A stretch of 64,000 nucleotides of DNA, taken from assembly GCF_003258595.1 (NCBI RefSeq), contig NZ_QHHQ01000006.1:310001-374000 (forward strand). The letters are read 5' to 3'. Both the position numbers and the translations under genes were made by a program. Position 1 is the first letter of the stretch; each line of letters begins with the position of its first letter. The notes beneath the pieces were generated by a model. That model was not told where the DNA came from. It saw only the letters and a list, made by a program, of their open reading frames with translations, and did no database searches. Below are positions 1 to 10,492 of this stretch, piece after piece. Source of the DNA: Acuticoccus sediminis. Lineage in GTDB: Bacteria > Pseudomonadota > Alphaproteobacteria > Rhizobiales > Amorphaceae.

Positions 1-271
1 CGGGGGAGAGGCCGTCGATCTGGTCGACGTCCGGCTTCTGCATCATCTCGAGGAACTGGCGGGCGTAGGCCGACAGGCTCTCGACGTAGCGGCGCTGGCC
101 TTCGGCGTAGATGGTGTCGAAGGCGAGCGAGGACTTGCCGGAGCCGGACAGACCGGTGAACACGATCAGCGTGTCGCGCGGCAGCGAGACGTCGACCCCT
201 TTAAGGTTGTGCTCGCGCGCCCCCTTGACGACGAGCTTGCGGTCCGCAGCGGCGCGCGCGCGTATGGTCAT
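1..271 (-). CDS. uvrA: UvrA, excinuclease ABC subunit A (N-terminal part, cut by window edge)
   Basis: This is the damage-recognition ATPase of nucleotide excision repair. Only the first 90 or so codons lie in the window, because the gene runs off the left edge. Translated on the minus strand from ATG at 271, it shows a conserved N-terminus with [12 protein letters not shown], then Walker A in [16 protein letters not shown] near residues 38-53. The stretch [19 protein letters not shown] that opens the UvrA insertion follows. This motif combination is diagnostic for UvrA. The gene is divergent from the sulfotransferase-like gene. No clear LexA box was found in the roughly 180 bp between them. 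Confidence 0.97.
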   Translation of the reverse strand, partial: MTIRARAAADRKLVVKGAREHNLKGVDVSLPRDTLIVFTGLSGSGKSSLAFDTIYAEGQRRYVESLSAYARQFLEMMQKPDVDQIDGLSP

Positions 272-450
272 ACCAAGGACTCCGGGGGAAACCTGTTGGT
301 CCAAAACTGGAACATCGACGGGCGATGGTCAATGCTACAGATGGACCTTGCACCATTGTTCCGCAAATCCACAGGCCGCAGGGGAGAGTTGACCGCTGCC
401 CGGCGGCTGGCGCAAACCGCAGCGACCCGCGACCAGACCCGAGGCATTCC

Positions 451-1521
451 GTGGACGTCCTGACCCTGCACATCGGCCACATGAAGACCGGCACGACGTC
501 CCTTCAGGCCACCTTTCGCGACAATGCCGCGACGCTGGCCGCGCACGGGCTGTACTATTACGGCAAGACGCGCACGAACCACGCCCTCGTCCGACCCTTC
601 TCGAAGCGCACCAAGGCGCGCAACGAGTCCAAGTTCCTGAAGGAGTACCGCAACGAGGCGAAGGCGAACCGGCTGCCGCAGGGGCTGATCAGCTCGGAGA
701 CGCTGCTGCGGCTCGCCCCGGACGAGATCGAGGCCTGCCTCGCGTCGATGCGCGACATCGCCGGACGGGTCCAGGTGCTGATCTACGTGCGCGAGCCGGT
801 GGCGCTGGCGATCAGCGCGGCGCACCAGGGGGTGCGCTCTGGGCGTCCGCTCGCCGAGATCGAGGCGCAGCCGCGCATCCTCAACCTGACGCAGATCATC
901 ACCCGCTGGCGCAGCGCGGTGGGCAAGGAGAACATGATCGTGCGTCCCTTCGACCGGGCGCAGCTCGCCAACGGCGACGTGATCGACGACGCGCTCAGCG
1001 TCCTCGGCTGCGCGTCGGCAGGCCCGGCGCTCCAGCGGCAGGCGGTGAACGAAGGGCTCTCCGTCCTCGGCATCCACATGCTGGACCGGGCGATGGCGCG
1101 GATGCCGGACCGCAAGATGCCGTACGACCAGCAGCGCGCCTTCAACTTCATCAAGGGCCCGCGCTACGTGCTGCCGGAGGCCGCGCTCGACCGGGTGCGC
1201 AAGCGCTCCGCGCCGCATGTCGCCTTCCTGCGCGAGGAGTTCGGCATCGAGCTGCCGCCGTCGACGGAGCGGCCGAGCGCGCCTCTGGCGCTGTCGGAGG
1301 CCGAGCTCGCCTCGCTCGCGGAGGTCTTCCACGAGATCAACGCCTTCGCCTACCGGCTCGACCGGTCGGCGCTGGGCCGTGTGCTCGGCACGCGGATGCC
1401 CTACTCGAACCGCTTCAAGGACGAGGATCATCCGCTGCGGGCCAAGCTCGCCAAGCTCGGCGTTCTCGACGAGCTCGCCGCGCAGGTGGCGACCGACGAG
1501 GACGACGCCGAGGCCGAATAA
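451..1521 (+). CDS. Sulfotransferase-like P-loop protein
   Basis: This is a probable PAPS-dependent sulfotransferase or a related P-loop protein of 356 aa. The N-terminus carries HIGHMKTGTTSLQ, which matches the 5'-phosphosulfate loop of bacterial sulfotransferase-fold proteins. LIYVREPVALAISAAHQ near residues 110-126 matches the 3'-phosphate motif (R-x-P followed by a conserved Ser). I placed the start at GTG 451 because it sits directly before the P-loop strand; the open frame continues to ATG 325 but that extension is Arg/Pro-rich and looks non-coding. The C-terminus is acidic. Its acceptor is unknown. Sulfation of surface glycans would suit the glycosyltransferases elsewhere in the window, but that is inference. 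It lies between uvrA and ssb, which are often direct neighbours. Confidence 0.75.
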   Translation: MDVLTLHIGHMKTGTTSLQATFRDNAATLAAHGLYYYGKTRTNHALVRPFSKRTKARNESKFLKEYRNEAKANRLPQGLISSETLLRLAPDEIEACLASMRDIAGRVQVLIYVREPVALAISAAHQGVRSGRPLAEIEAQPRILNLTQIITRWRSAVGKENMIVRPFDRAQLANGDVIDDALSVLGCASAGPALQRQAVNEGLSVLGIHMLDRAMARMPDRKMPYDQQRAFNFIKGPRYVLPEAALDRVRKRSAPHVAFLREEFGIELPPSTERPSAPLALSEAELASLAEVFHEINAFAYRLDRSALGRVLGTRMPYSNRFKDEDHPLRAKLAKLGVLDELAAQVATDEDDAEAE

Positions 1522-1556
1522 GGCTCTCGGCTGGGGATGTATGCTGCGTGACGGAC

Positions 1557-1571
1557 GGTCCACTGTGGACC
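1557..1571. promoter_or_regulatory. Perfect 7-bp inverted repeat upstream of ssb
   Basis: GGTCCACTGTGGACC is a perfect dyad with a 1-nt centre. It lies 71 bp before the ssb start codon, in the 120-bp gap after the sulfotransferase-like gene. It could be an operator for ssb or a weak hairpin. It does not match the alphaproteobacterial LexA consensus (GTTC-N7-GTTC). Confidence 0.35.
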
Positions 1572-1641
1572 AATTCACCGTCGCGCTTTCTGATTCGCCG
1601 CGGTGCGCTAGGGTGCGCGCCCGAAGACTGGAGGGACCGGC

Positions 1642-2199
1642 ATGGCTGGGAGCGTCAACAAGGTGATCCTGATCGGCAATCTGGGGGCCGATCCGGAAAT
1701 CCGTCGGACACAGGACGGCCGTCCGATCGCCAACCTGCGCGTCGCGACGTCCCGGACCTGGCGCGACCGCGGGACCGGCGAGCGACGTGAGAAGACCGAG
1801 TGGCACCGCGTGGTGGTGTTCTCGGAAGGCCTCTGCCGCGTGGTCGAGCAGTACATGAAGAAGGGGATGAAGCTCTACATCGAGGGTGAGCTTCAGACCC
1901 GCGAGTGGGAAGACCAGCAGGGCCAGAAGCGCTACACGACCGAGGTCGCGATCCAGAACTTCGGCGGCACCATCGAGATGCTGGACAGTCGCGGCGGTGG
2001 TGGCGGCGGCGGCGACTACGGTGGTGGCGGCGACTACGGCGGCGGTGGCGGCGACTACGGTGGCGGCAGTGGCGGCGGTGGCTACTCCGATCGCGGTGGC
2101 GGCGGCAGCAGTAGCGGCGGCGGCTATGGCGGCGGCAGCGGTGGCGGTGGATCGCGTCCCTCGTCGCCCGAGCCGTTCGACGACGACATCCCGTTTTGA
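1642..2199 (+). CDS. ssb: Single-stranded DNA-binding protein
   Basis: This is the essential ssDNA-binding protein of replication, recombination and repair. The protein has 185 aa. The OB fold spans about residues 1-115 ([18 protein letters not shown] near the start, EWHRVVVF in the middle, [13 protein letters not shown] later). A disordered linker of about 55 residues follows, made of Gly with DYGGGG-type repeats and Ser. The invariant acidic tip EPFDDDIPF, which recruits partner proteins, ends the chain. The start ATG has a GGAGG-type ribosome site about 8 nt upstream. The stop codon overlaps the start of the phosphatase gene, so the two may be translationally coupled. Confidence 0.98.
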   Translation: MAGSVNKVILIGNLGADPEIRRTQDGRPIANLRVATSRTWRDRGTGERREKTEWHRVVVFSEGLCRVVEQYMKKGMKLYIEGELQTREWEDQQGQKRYTTEVAIQNFGGTIEMLDSRGGGGGGGDYGGGGDYGGGGGDYGGGSGGGGYSDRGGGGSSSGGGYGGGSGGGGSRPSSPEPFDDDIPF

Positions 2200-3020
2200 T
2201 CGAGGTCCGCGCCTCGGTCAGCGCCCCGGGGTCGCCGCGGCGGGCGAACGAGGACGGCTGCGGGTCGGCCGGCCTCTACGCCTGGGTGATCGACGGCGCG
2301 ACCGGCCTCGGCGACGAGGCGCTGCTCGACGCGCCGAGCGATGCGGCCTGGCTCACCGCCGTGCTGCACGAGGCGTTGATGGCGGGCGCGGAAGCCGAGA
2401 CGCGGCCGCTGGAGCTGCTGCGGTCCGCCGCGAACGTCGCCACCGAGCGCTTCAACGCCGAGCGCCGCCGTGCGCCGCGTGAGCGCTACGAGGTGCCGAC
2501 CGCCGCCGTCATGCTCGCCCGGTTCGGCGACGTGATCGAGATCGTCGAGCTCGGCGACTGCGGCCTCTGGATCGAGACCGACGGCGTGATGCACCGCGTC
2601 GGCGGCTCCGACCAGCAGCGGCAGTGGGAGAATGAGAGCGCCCGCCGGCTGATGGGGGGCGGTCAGGGGCGGACCCCCGAGGTCACGGCCTACCTGCGCA
2701 CGGTGCGCAACACTGCCAACACCCCCGAAGGCTATCCCGTCTTCGCGCCGGATCACGGCAGCGTCCGCCGGGCGCGTCAGCATGTCTACGGCGCGCGCCA
2801 GGGCCGGGCGCTGCTGATCACCGACGGCTTCGAGGCGGCCATCGACGACTACGGCCTCTACGACGGCGCCGGCCTGATGGCGGCCGTGGAGGGCGACGTC
2901 GACGGGACGCTCGCGACGATCCGCGCCGTCGAGGCGGACGACCCGGACTGCACGCGCTACCCGCGCTTCAAGCGTTCCGACGACGCGACCGCCCTCATGC
3001 TGCGCTTCGCCGCCGACTGA
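2196..3020 (+). CDS. PP2C-family protein phosphatase-like protein
   Basis: This is a probable metal-dependent Ser/Thr phosphatase of the PP2C/SpoIIE superfamily, 274 aa. Family motifs are RRANEDG near residue 15 (metal-site region, usually R-x-x-NED), AWVIDGATG near residue 30 (the D-G motif), GDCGLWI near residue 122 and LLITDGF near residue 208. The start is TTG at 2196, which overlaps the ssb stop (TGA at 2197-2199), so expression is probably coupled to ssb. No transmembrane or sensor domain is seen, so the protein should be cytosolic. Its substrate is unknown. Short PP2C proteins of this kind are common stand-alone regulators in alphaproteobacteria, but a link to SSB is only positional. 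Confidence 0.75.
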   Translation: MIEVRASVSAPGSPRRANEDGCGSAGLYAWVIDGATGLGDEALLDAPSDAAWLTAVLHEALMAGAEAETRPLELLRSAANVATERFNAERRRAPRERYEVPTAAVMLARFGDVIEIVELGDCGLWIETDGVMHRVGGSDQQRQWENESARRLMGGGQGRTPEVTAYLRTVRNTANTPEGYPVFAPDHGSVRRARQHVYGARQGRALLITDGFEAAIDDYGLYDGAGLMAAVEGDVDGTLATIRAVEADDPDCTRYPRFKRSDDATALMLRFAAD

Positions 3021-3121
3021 CACGCGAGCCTCGCCGCCGCGCCGTTCCGGTTCCCGCACACGCAATCTTCCGGTCGAGACCCGTCGCGGGCACCCCCGCG
3101 TCGACGGCGCGCCGGAACACG

Positions 3122-3748
3122 CTAGGACGAAGGCGCCGACAGGGCCGGGGCGGCGCGGGACGGGTCCGGCATCGTGCCGAACGCGTGGGCGACGAGGGCC
3201 GCCACGCGCGCCTCGCCCGGCGGCTCGTTGGAGAGGATGCGGAAGATGATCGGCGCGATCACCGTGTCGATGAGGTATTCCACGCCGGGAAAGTCCTCGC
3301 CGCGTGCCGCCGCCCGTTCGCCGAGCAGCTCGAGCTGGTTGCGGGTGACGTTGCAGCAGGTGCCGCTCCGGTTCTCCGCGGTGCTGCCGATCACGTCCCT
3401 CAGGACGGTCCGGCCCGGCCCGCTCGCCATCTCGTCGGCGAACTGCGTCACGTAGAGGAGCACGTCGCGCTGGGCGCTGCCGGTGTCCTCCGGAGGGGTG
3501 TCCGGCCGCAGGCGCTCCACCGCCACGTCGGCCAGCAGCTCGCCGAGGTCGCCCCAGCGTCGGTAGATCGTCGACGGCGTCACCCCAGCGCGCGCCGCGA
3601 TCGCCGGGACGGTGATCTGGGCGCGGTCGATTTCGCCGAGGAGGGCGTTGACGGCGTCGTGCACCGCACGCTGGACGCGGGCGCTGCGGCCGCCGGGGCG
3701 GGGCGTCGGTCGGGTGTCGGTGGTCGCGTCGCTGTCCATCTCACGCAT
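3122..3748 (-). CDS. TetR-family transcriptional regulator
   Basis: This is a one-component repressor, 208 aa. A disordered, Arg-rich N-terminus is followed by a TetR helix-turn-helix (IAARAGVTPSTIYRRWGD, about residues 50-67) and an all-helical ligand-binding region. The gene is divergent from an MFS efflux gene, and the 92-bp gap holds two palindromes that are probably its operators. The likely role is drug- or metabolite-induced derepression of the pump and of itself. The start may be ATG 3748 or ATG 3739; neither has a strong ribosome site. Confidence 0.88.
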   Translation of the reverse strand: MREMDSDATTDTRPTPRPGGRSARVQRAVHDAVNALLGEIDRAQITVPAIAARAGVTPSTIYRRWGDLGELLADVAVERLRPDTPPEDTGSAQRDVLLYVTQFADEMASGPGRTVLRDVIGSTAENRSGTCCNVTRNQLELLGERAAARGEDFPGVEYLIDTVIAPIIFRILSNEPPGEARVAALVAHAFGTMPDPSRAAPALSAPSS

Positions 3749-3766
3749 ATCTGCATTGCTCGGCCA

Positions 3767-3789
3767 CTAACGCAAAATATTTGCATTAG
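3767..3789. promoter_or_regulatory. Operator-like palindrome 1 between tetR and MFS gene
   Basis: The left arm CTAACGCAAA and right arm TTTGCATTAG are complementary at 9 of 10 positions around a 3-nt centre. The site sits 19 bp upstream of the TetR start and 52 bp upstream of the MFS start. It is AT-rich in a GC-rich genome, as expected of a promoter/operator. Confidence 0.65.
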
Positions 3790-3807
3790 CACCCAAGCGG
3801 GTCGATC

Positions 3808-3832
3808 CTTAACGCAATGATTTGGCATTAAG
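3808..3832. promoter_or_regulatory. Operator-like palindrome 2, next to the MFS start
   Basis: CTTAACGCAA and TTGGCATTAAG form an imperfect dyad. It shares the TTAACGCAA/GCATTA words with palindrome 1, so both are likely bound by the same TetR dimer. The second site ends 9 bp before the MFS start, where binding would block transcription or initiation. Confidence 0.6.
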
Positions 3833-3840
3833 GTGAGCCC

Positions 3841-5154
3841 GTGTCCATGACATCCTCCCCATGCATGACGGTTCCGAGCCGTGGCGCGGCCGGAACCGGC
3901 GCCGCGCCGGCGTCGATCCTGACGTCCGCGGCCGCTGCGCCGTCCGTCTCCGCCGTCGCGGGTACCGCGCCCCGGGCGGGGAGGGCGACGCTCGGCTTCC
4001 ACGCCGCGGTTCTCGGCACCTACTTCGCGGCCGCCGTCGCGCCGACGCCGCTCTACGTCCTCTACCGCGAGGCCTTCGCCCTCTCCGCTGGCCTCCTCAC
4101 GGTCGTCTTCACCGTCTACGCCTTCACCCTGCTCGGCGCGCTCTTGTTCATGGGCTCGCTGTCCGACCGCTTCGGCCGGCGCCCGGTGATCTTCGCGGCG
4201 CTCCTCCTCCAGGCGACGGCGATGCTGATCTTCCTGCGCGCCGACGGGCTGGCCGCGCTGCTCGTCGGCCGCACGATCCAGGGCTTCGCGACCGGCATCG
4301 CGGTGTCCTCGCTCGGCGCCGCGCTGGTCGACTGCGACAGGCGGCTCGGCGCGCAGGTGAACGGCCTCGCCCCGCTCCTCGGCATGGCGCTCGGCGGCTT
4401 CGGCTCCTCGGTGCTGGTGACGTACGCGCCGGAGCCGCTGCATCTCGTCTACGGCGTCATCCTCGCGCTCTGCCTCGCCGAGGCCGCGCTCACCTTCGTA
4501 TTCCCGGAGACGAACGCCGAGCGGGTGGCGACGCCGGTGTCGCTGGTGCCGCGGATCCGGATCCCGGAGGCGGCCCGCACGGCGATGCTGCGCATCACGC
4601 CGCTCAACGTCGGCCACTGGGCGCTCTGCGGGTTCGCAATGTCGCTGATGCCGGGGGTCGTCGCCCGCGCGACGGGTATCCACAGTCCGCTCCTCGGCGG
4701 GGCGATCGTGGCGAGCGTGTTTCTTCCGGCGGCGTTTTCCTCGCACGTCCTGCGCGGCGTCGCGCCCCACGCCATCGTGCGCTTCGCCGCGCCGCTGTCG
4801 ATGCTCGGCATCGCGCTCGTCGTGACGGGCGTCCACCTCGGGGCGCCGGCGCTGGTGGTCGGCGGGCTGATGGTGCTCGGCCTCGGTCTCGGCGGGAATT
4901 TCCTCGCCATCATGCGCACCCTCGTCCCGCTGGCGGCGGCGCACGAGCGGTCCGAGATGATGGCGGCCTACTTCCTGCAGTGCTACCTCGCGATGTCGAT
5001 CCCGGTGCTGGTCGCGGGCTTCGCGGCGCGCAGCGTCGGCCTCGCGGCGACGGTCGACGGGCTCGGCGCGATCTGCGTTCTCCTCATCGCGGCCGGCGGC
5101 GTGGCGGTGGTCGGCGGCGCCCAACAGGCCCGTCTTGCCGGCGAGAGGGCCTGA
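3841..5154 (+). CDS. MFS transporter (drug/metabolite efflux type)
   Basis: This is an inner-membrane, proton-coupled efflux permease of 437 aa with about 12 hydrophobic segments. The MFS signature GSLSDRFGRRPVIF (motif A) lies between segments 2 and 3, and LVGRTIQGFATGI resembles the segment-4 motif. A Ser/Ala/Pro-rich leader of about 55 residues precedes the first membrane segment. The start is GTG 3841, with ATG 3847 and ATG 3865 as alternatives that would shorten the leader. The divergent TetR gene with its twin palindromes implies inducible efflux. The substrate cannot be read from sequence. Confidence 0.85.
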   Translation: MSMTSSPCMTVPSRGAAGTGAAPASILTSAAAAPSVSAVAGTAPRAGRATLGFHAAVLGTYFAAAVAPTPLYVLYREAFALSAGLLTVVFTVYAFTLLGALLFMGSLSDRFGRRPVIFAALLLQATAMLIFLRADGLAALLVGRTIQGFATGIAVSSLGAALVDCDRRLGAQVNGLAPLLGMALGGFGSSVLVTYAPEPLHLVYGVILALCLAEAALTFVFPETNAERVATPVSLVPRIRIPEAARTAMLRITPLNVGHWALCGFAMSLMPGVVARATGIHSPLLGGAIVASVFLPAAFSSHVLRGVAPHAIVRFAAPLSMLGIALVVTGVHLGAPALVVGGLMVLGLGLGGNFLAIMRTLVPLAAAHERSEMMAAYFLQCYLAMSIPVLVAGFAARSVGLAATVDGLGAICVLLIAAGGVAVVGGAQQARLAGERA

Positions 5155-5251
5155 CCCGCGGCATTTGCGCATAAGGGTTGCGGATAGTCCCAGCTCTTAA
5201 CTGGCAAACGAGGCCTGAATCGCCTAACTGAGAGACTCCGGTAAGGGGAAT

Positions 5252-8053
<2,802 letters not shown>

Positions 8054-8069
8054 CCGCACACGACGACAA

Positions 8070-8100
8070 CGCCCGCCCCGGCTCCGGCCGGACGCGGGCG
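8070..8100. terminator. Stem-loop after gyrA (possible terminator)
   Basis: CGCCCGC (8070-8076) pairs with GCGGGCG (8094-8100), with further GC pairing possible in the 17-nt loop. It begins 17 bp after the gyrA stop. There is no U-tract, so intrinsic termination would be weak; it may only protect the 3' end. Confidence 0.4.
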
Positions 8101-8200
8101 ACTTCGTGTCGATTTCAGGATATCGGGGCTTTGTAGACGCACCGGGCGACGTCCATCACGCCCCGCGGGCCGGGCAGCTCTCATTGCCGACACGTTTCCG

Positions 8201-8239
8201 CCCGGATGTGTGCGGCCTCCCTGGCCGGACACATCCGGG
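8201..8239. repeat. Palindrome with 11-bp perfect arms in the gyrA downstream gap
   Basis: CCCGGATGTGT (8201-8211) and ACACATCCGGG (8229-8239) are exact reverse complements. GGCC/GGCC forms an inner stem within the 17-nt loop. A further copy of the core ACACATCC occurs near 8262-8269. It lies within the roughly 290-bp gap between gyrA and the next small gene, where I see no other feature. It could be a transcription attenuator, a protein-binding site or a REP-like element. Confidence 0.5.
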
Positions 8240-8342
8240 GTGCATCGCTGAAACGCGCGACACATCCAGGACTTGAGCGTGTGTGGTAGGGGTGGTGAGA
8301 CCCCGGACGGACGGGTTCGTCGCCTGACGCGCCGTCAGTCCT

Positions 8343-8627
8343 TTAGTCCACCAGCATCGTGCGTGTCCGCGTCAACGTGAACACGCCAGCGTCTTCGTCC
8401 CGCTCGACGGTGGTCTGGTAGCCACCAAACCCGTCGTGGAACTTCTCGCAGTCGGTCGTGGGGCACGCGTGGTATGCCGCGGCCACGAGAAGATCGCTTT
8501 TCTGACCCACTTTGGTCGAGACGGGAGCCACGCTGGACGCAGCCAGGGCTGCGACGAGCACGATTGCGCCCAAAACGGAGGCGAGGATCGAGCTCTTGAG
8601 AATGGCACCGTACATAATGGACCTCAT
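8343..8627 (-). CDS. Small exported or membrane-anchored protein, unknown function
   Basis: I do not recognise this protein. From the internal ATG at about 8627 (94 aa) it begins MRSIMYGAILKSS, followed by a strongly hydrophobic segment (ILASVLGAIVLVAALAASS) typical of a signal peptide or anchor. A short mature part of about 55 residues has two cysteines (HACPTTDCEKF). The open frame extends 23 codons further upstream to ATG 8696, but that part is not hydrophobic and looks less likely. It is co-oriented with the next small exported gene about 100 bp upstream. Both have an N-terminal hydrophobic segment, a K-x-D motif just after it and two Cys, so they may be distant paralogues. Confidence 0.5.
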   Translation of the reverse strand: MRSIMYGAILKSSILASVLGAIVLVAALAASSVAPVSTKVGQKSDLLVAAAYHACPTTDCEKFHDGFGGYQTTVERDEDAGVFTLTRTRTMLVD

Positions 8628-8727
8628 GCGAACATAGGCATTAGTGTAGGCGCTCGCGGCAGATCTGCAACAGTCCCTCACAAATTTGTGCAGCATTTGA
8701 ACGAGGGCGTTGACTGTTTCTTAGAAA

Positions 8728-9039
8728 TTATTGCAGCGGAGCGTCCGCGGCAGGCATGCGGTTCAGCGTCGTCACCTGACGGGTCTTGTCGTGCGAGGCG
8801 ACCGTCACGAAGCGGACCGGACCGCCGGTTTCGTCGCCGTCCGCCCAGGCCAGGCACTCGGAGCTGAGGTTCGGCCAGGCCTGTCCGGCACACAGGCTGT
8901 CGCCGACGACGGCGAAGCGATCGGTCTTCGTCGCGGCGGTGCTCTGCGACATGCTGCCACCCAGGGTGGCTGCGGCAATCATGATGCCAGCGATGGCGGT
9001 ACCGGCGATCGGCGTCAACAGGCGGCGGTGTGCGTTCAT
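8728..9039 (-). CDS. Small secreted protein with a Cys pair, unknown function
   Basis: This is a 103-aa protein with a clear signal-peptide-like start: MNAHRRLL, then a hydrophobic stretch of Ala/Gly/Ile to about residue 28. The mature part has two cysteines around a Trp-Pro motif (LCAGQAWPNLSSECLAW), probably an intramolecular disulfide in the periplasm. The start ATG at 9039 is supported by a GGGAGA ribosome site about 6 nt upstream. I cannot assign a function. It is divergent from coaD, with an AT-rich promoter region between them. Confidence 0.6.
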   Translation of the reverse strand: MNAHRRLLTPIAGTAIAGIMIAAATLGGSMSQSTAATKTDRFAVVGDSLCAGQAWPNLSSECLAWADGDETGGPVRFVTVASHDKTRQVTTLNRMPAADAPLQ

Positions 9040-9380
9040 GTCAATCTCCCTACTCAAGTCCAGGCGACGCAAATTCAATTAATACTGAAGCCAGCATTAA
9101 CCTGTGTTGTGCGTCACAACTCGCGCGTTTCGCAGCGACCCTGAACCGCCGGCGCTTCCTCAGCGCGGCTGGGCCACCGGCCAGCGCCTGGGCGCCTCTC
9201 AGCCGGTCTATGTCAAAAAACGCATCGCCCCTGAAAGGGTTCCCCTGACAATGAGAAAATAAATGATAACAGTTGTTTACCATAATTATTGCCGGGATTG
9301 CTGAACCTCGATCAGGCTTGTTAAGAATCCGGTTACGGCAATGCTGTTGCCGCAGATCGACGAGAGCGGAAACCCCTCAC
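9040..9380. other. Intergenic region between small secreted gene and coaD
   Basis: These 341 bp hold no convincing gene. The part from about 9190 to 9345 is markedly AT-rich for this genome (for example AAAATAAATGATAAC near 9256) and lies between two divergent genes, so it probably contains promoters. The in-frame extension of coaD up to 9273 is not protein-like. Confidence 0.5.
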
Positions 9381-9875
9381 ATGCGCATCGCCTTCTACCC
9401 GGGTTCCTTCGATCCCGTGACCAACGGCCATATGGATGTTCTGCTGCGTGCCTTCGCGGTGGGCGACAAGGTCATCGTCGGCATCGGCGTTCATCCCGGA
9501 AAGAAGCCGCTCTTCTCGTTCGAGGAGCGCGAGGAGATGCTGCGCCGGGCCGTCGCAGAGCACGGCATCGACCCGGAGCGCTTCGAGGTCGTCTCCTTTC
9601 AGAACCTCGTCACCAGCGCGGCGCTCGATCATGGTGCCAGCCTCCTCATTCGCGGTTTGCGCGACGGCACCGATCTCGACTACGAGATGCAGATGGCCGG
9701 CATGAACGGGACTCTCGCGCCGGAGTTGTCGACGATCTTCGTCGCCGCGTCGCCCGCGACACGGCACATCACGGCGACCCTGGTTCGCCAGATCGCGGCG
9801 CTCGGGGGCGATGTCTCGCCGTTCGTGCCGGCACATGTGGCTAAAGCACTTATGGCGCGGGCTGCGTCGCGCTGA
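9381..9875 (+). CDS. coaD: Phosphopantetheine adenylyltransferase
   Basis: This enzyme catalyses the fourth step of coenzyme A synthesis, joining 4'-phosphopantetheine and ATP to form dephospho-CoA. The 164-aa length is normal for the family. The nucleotidyltransferase motif [12 protein letters not shown] is at residues 6-17, and [18 protein letters not shown] matches the CoaD substrate loop near residue 93. The C-terminal ATP-binding motif, usually ISST-x-VR, appears here as [13 protein letters not shown] 9381 was chosen because it begins the first beta strand. It heads the coaD-peptidylprolyl isomerase-queA-tgt run, a common alphaproteobacterial order. Confidence 0.96.
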   Translation: MRIAFYPGSFDPVTNGHMDVLLRAFAVGDKVIVGIGVHPGKKPLFSFEEREEMLRRAVAEHGIDPERFEVVSFQNLVTSAALDHGASLLIRGLRDGTDLDYEMQMAGMNGTLAPELSTIFVAASPATRHITATLVRQIAALGGDVSPFVPAHVAKALMARAASR

Positions 9876-9951
9876 ACTCTCAATCCGAGCCCCTGGTTGA
9901 GCTATGGGTTCGACACCGGGGCCCCGCCCCGCCGACCCGAAAGGATACGTC

Positions 9952-10491
9952 ATGATTTCCCGCCTGCTCGCCGCCGTCGCGATGGCGCTGGTCTCCACGG
10001 CTCACGCGGCCGCGCAGGACCCCGAGAACACGCTGATCCTCGAGCTCGAGGACGGTCCGGTCACCATCGAGCTTCTGCCGGACGTCGCTCCCGGTCACGT
10101 CGAACGCATCAAGAAGCTGACGCGCGAGGGCTTCTACGACGGCGTCGTCTTCCACCGTGTCATCCCGGGCTTCATGGCGCAGACCGGCGACCCGACGGGC
10201 ACCGGCATGGGCTCCTCCGACTATCCGGACCTCAAGGCCGAGTTCAACAAGACCCCGCATACCCGCGGCATCGTCTCGATGGCCCGCGCGCAGAACCCGA
10301 ACAGCGCCAACTCGCAGTTCTTCATCGTGTTCGGTGACGCGACCTTCCTCGACGGCCAGTACACGGTGTTCGGCCGCGTGATCGACGGCATGGAGCATGT
10401 CGACGCCCTGAACGCCGGCACCCAGGCCAACAACGGCGCCGTGGCGAACCCGGACAAGATCGTGCGCGCCCACATCAAGGCCGACGACTGA
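9952..10491 (+). CDS. Periplasmic peptidylprolyl cis-trans isomerase (cyclophilin type)
   Basis: This is a folding catalyst that isomerises Xaa-Pro bonds. It has 179 aa: a signal peptide ([22 protein letters not shown]), then one cyclophilin domain. Family motifs are [19 protein letters not shown] (catalytic Arg and Phe), [16 protein letters not shown] and [12 protein letters not shown] 9952 has an AAAGGA ribosome site 7 nt upstream, which overrides the ATG at 9904. The signal peptide places it in the periplasm. The next gene (queA) starts 1 bp after the stop codon, so the genes are co-transcribed. Confidence 0.94.
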   Translation: MISRLLAAVAMALVSTAHAAAQDPENTLILELEDGPVTIELLPDVAPGHVERIKKLTREGFYDGVVFHRVIPGFMAQTGDPTGTGMGSSDYPDLKAEFNKTPHTRGIVSMARAQNPNSANSQFFIVFGDATFLDGQYTVFGRVIDGMEHVDALNAGTQANNGAVANPDKIVRAHIKADD

Positions 10492-10492
10492 T

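Noticed and set aside
299-313. A possible LexA box upstream of uvrA (GTCC-N7-GAAC)
   Set aside because: The alphaproteobacterial box is GAAC-N7-GAAC or its complement. The first half has two mismatches, so I do not call it.
1990-2150. Gly-rich repeat block in ssb as a separate element
   Set aside because: It is the normal disordered linker of SSB, in frame with the OB fold and acidic tip.
9273-9380. N-terminal extension of coaD
   Set aside because: It lies in an AT-rich promoter-like region, is not protein-like, and the family starts at the strand beginning at 9381.
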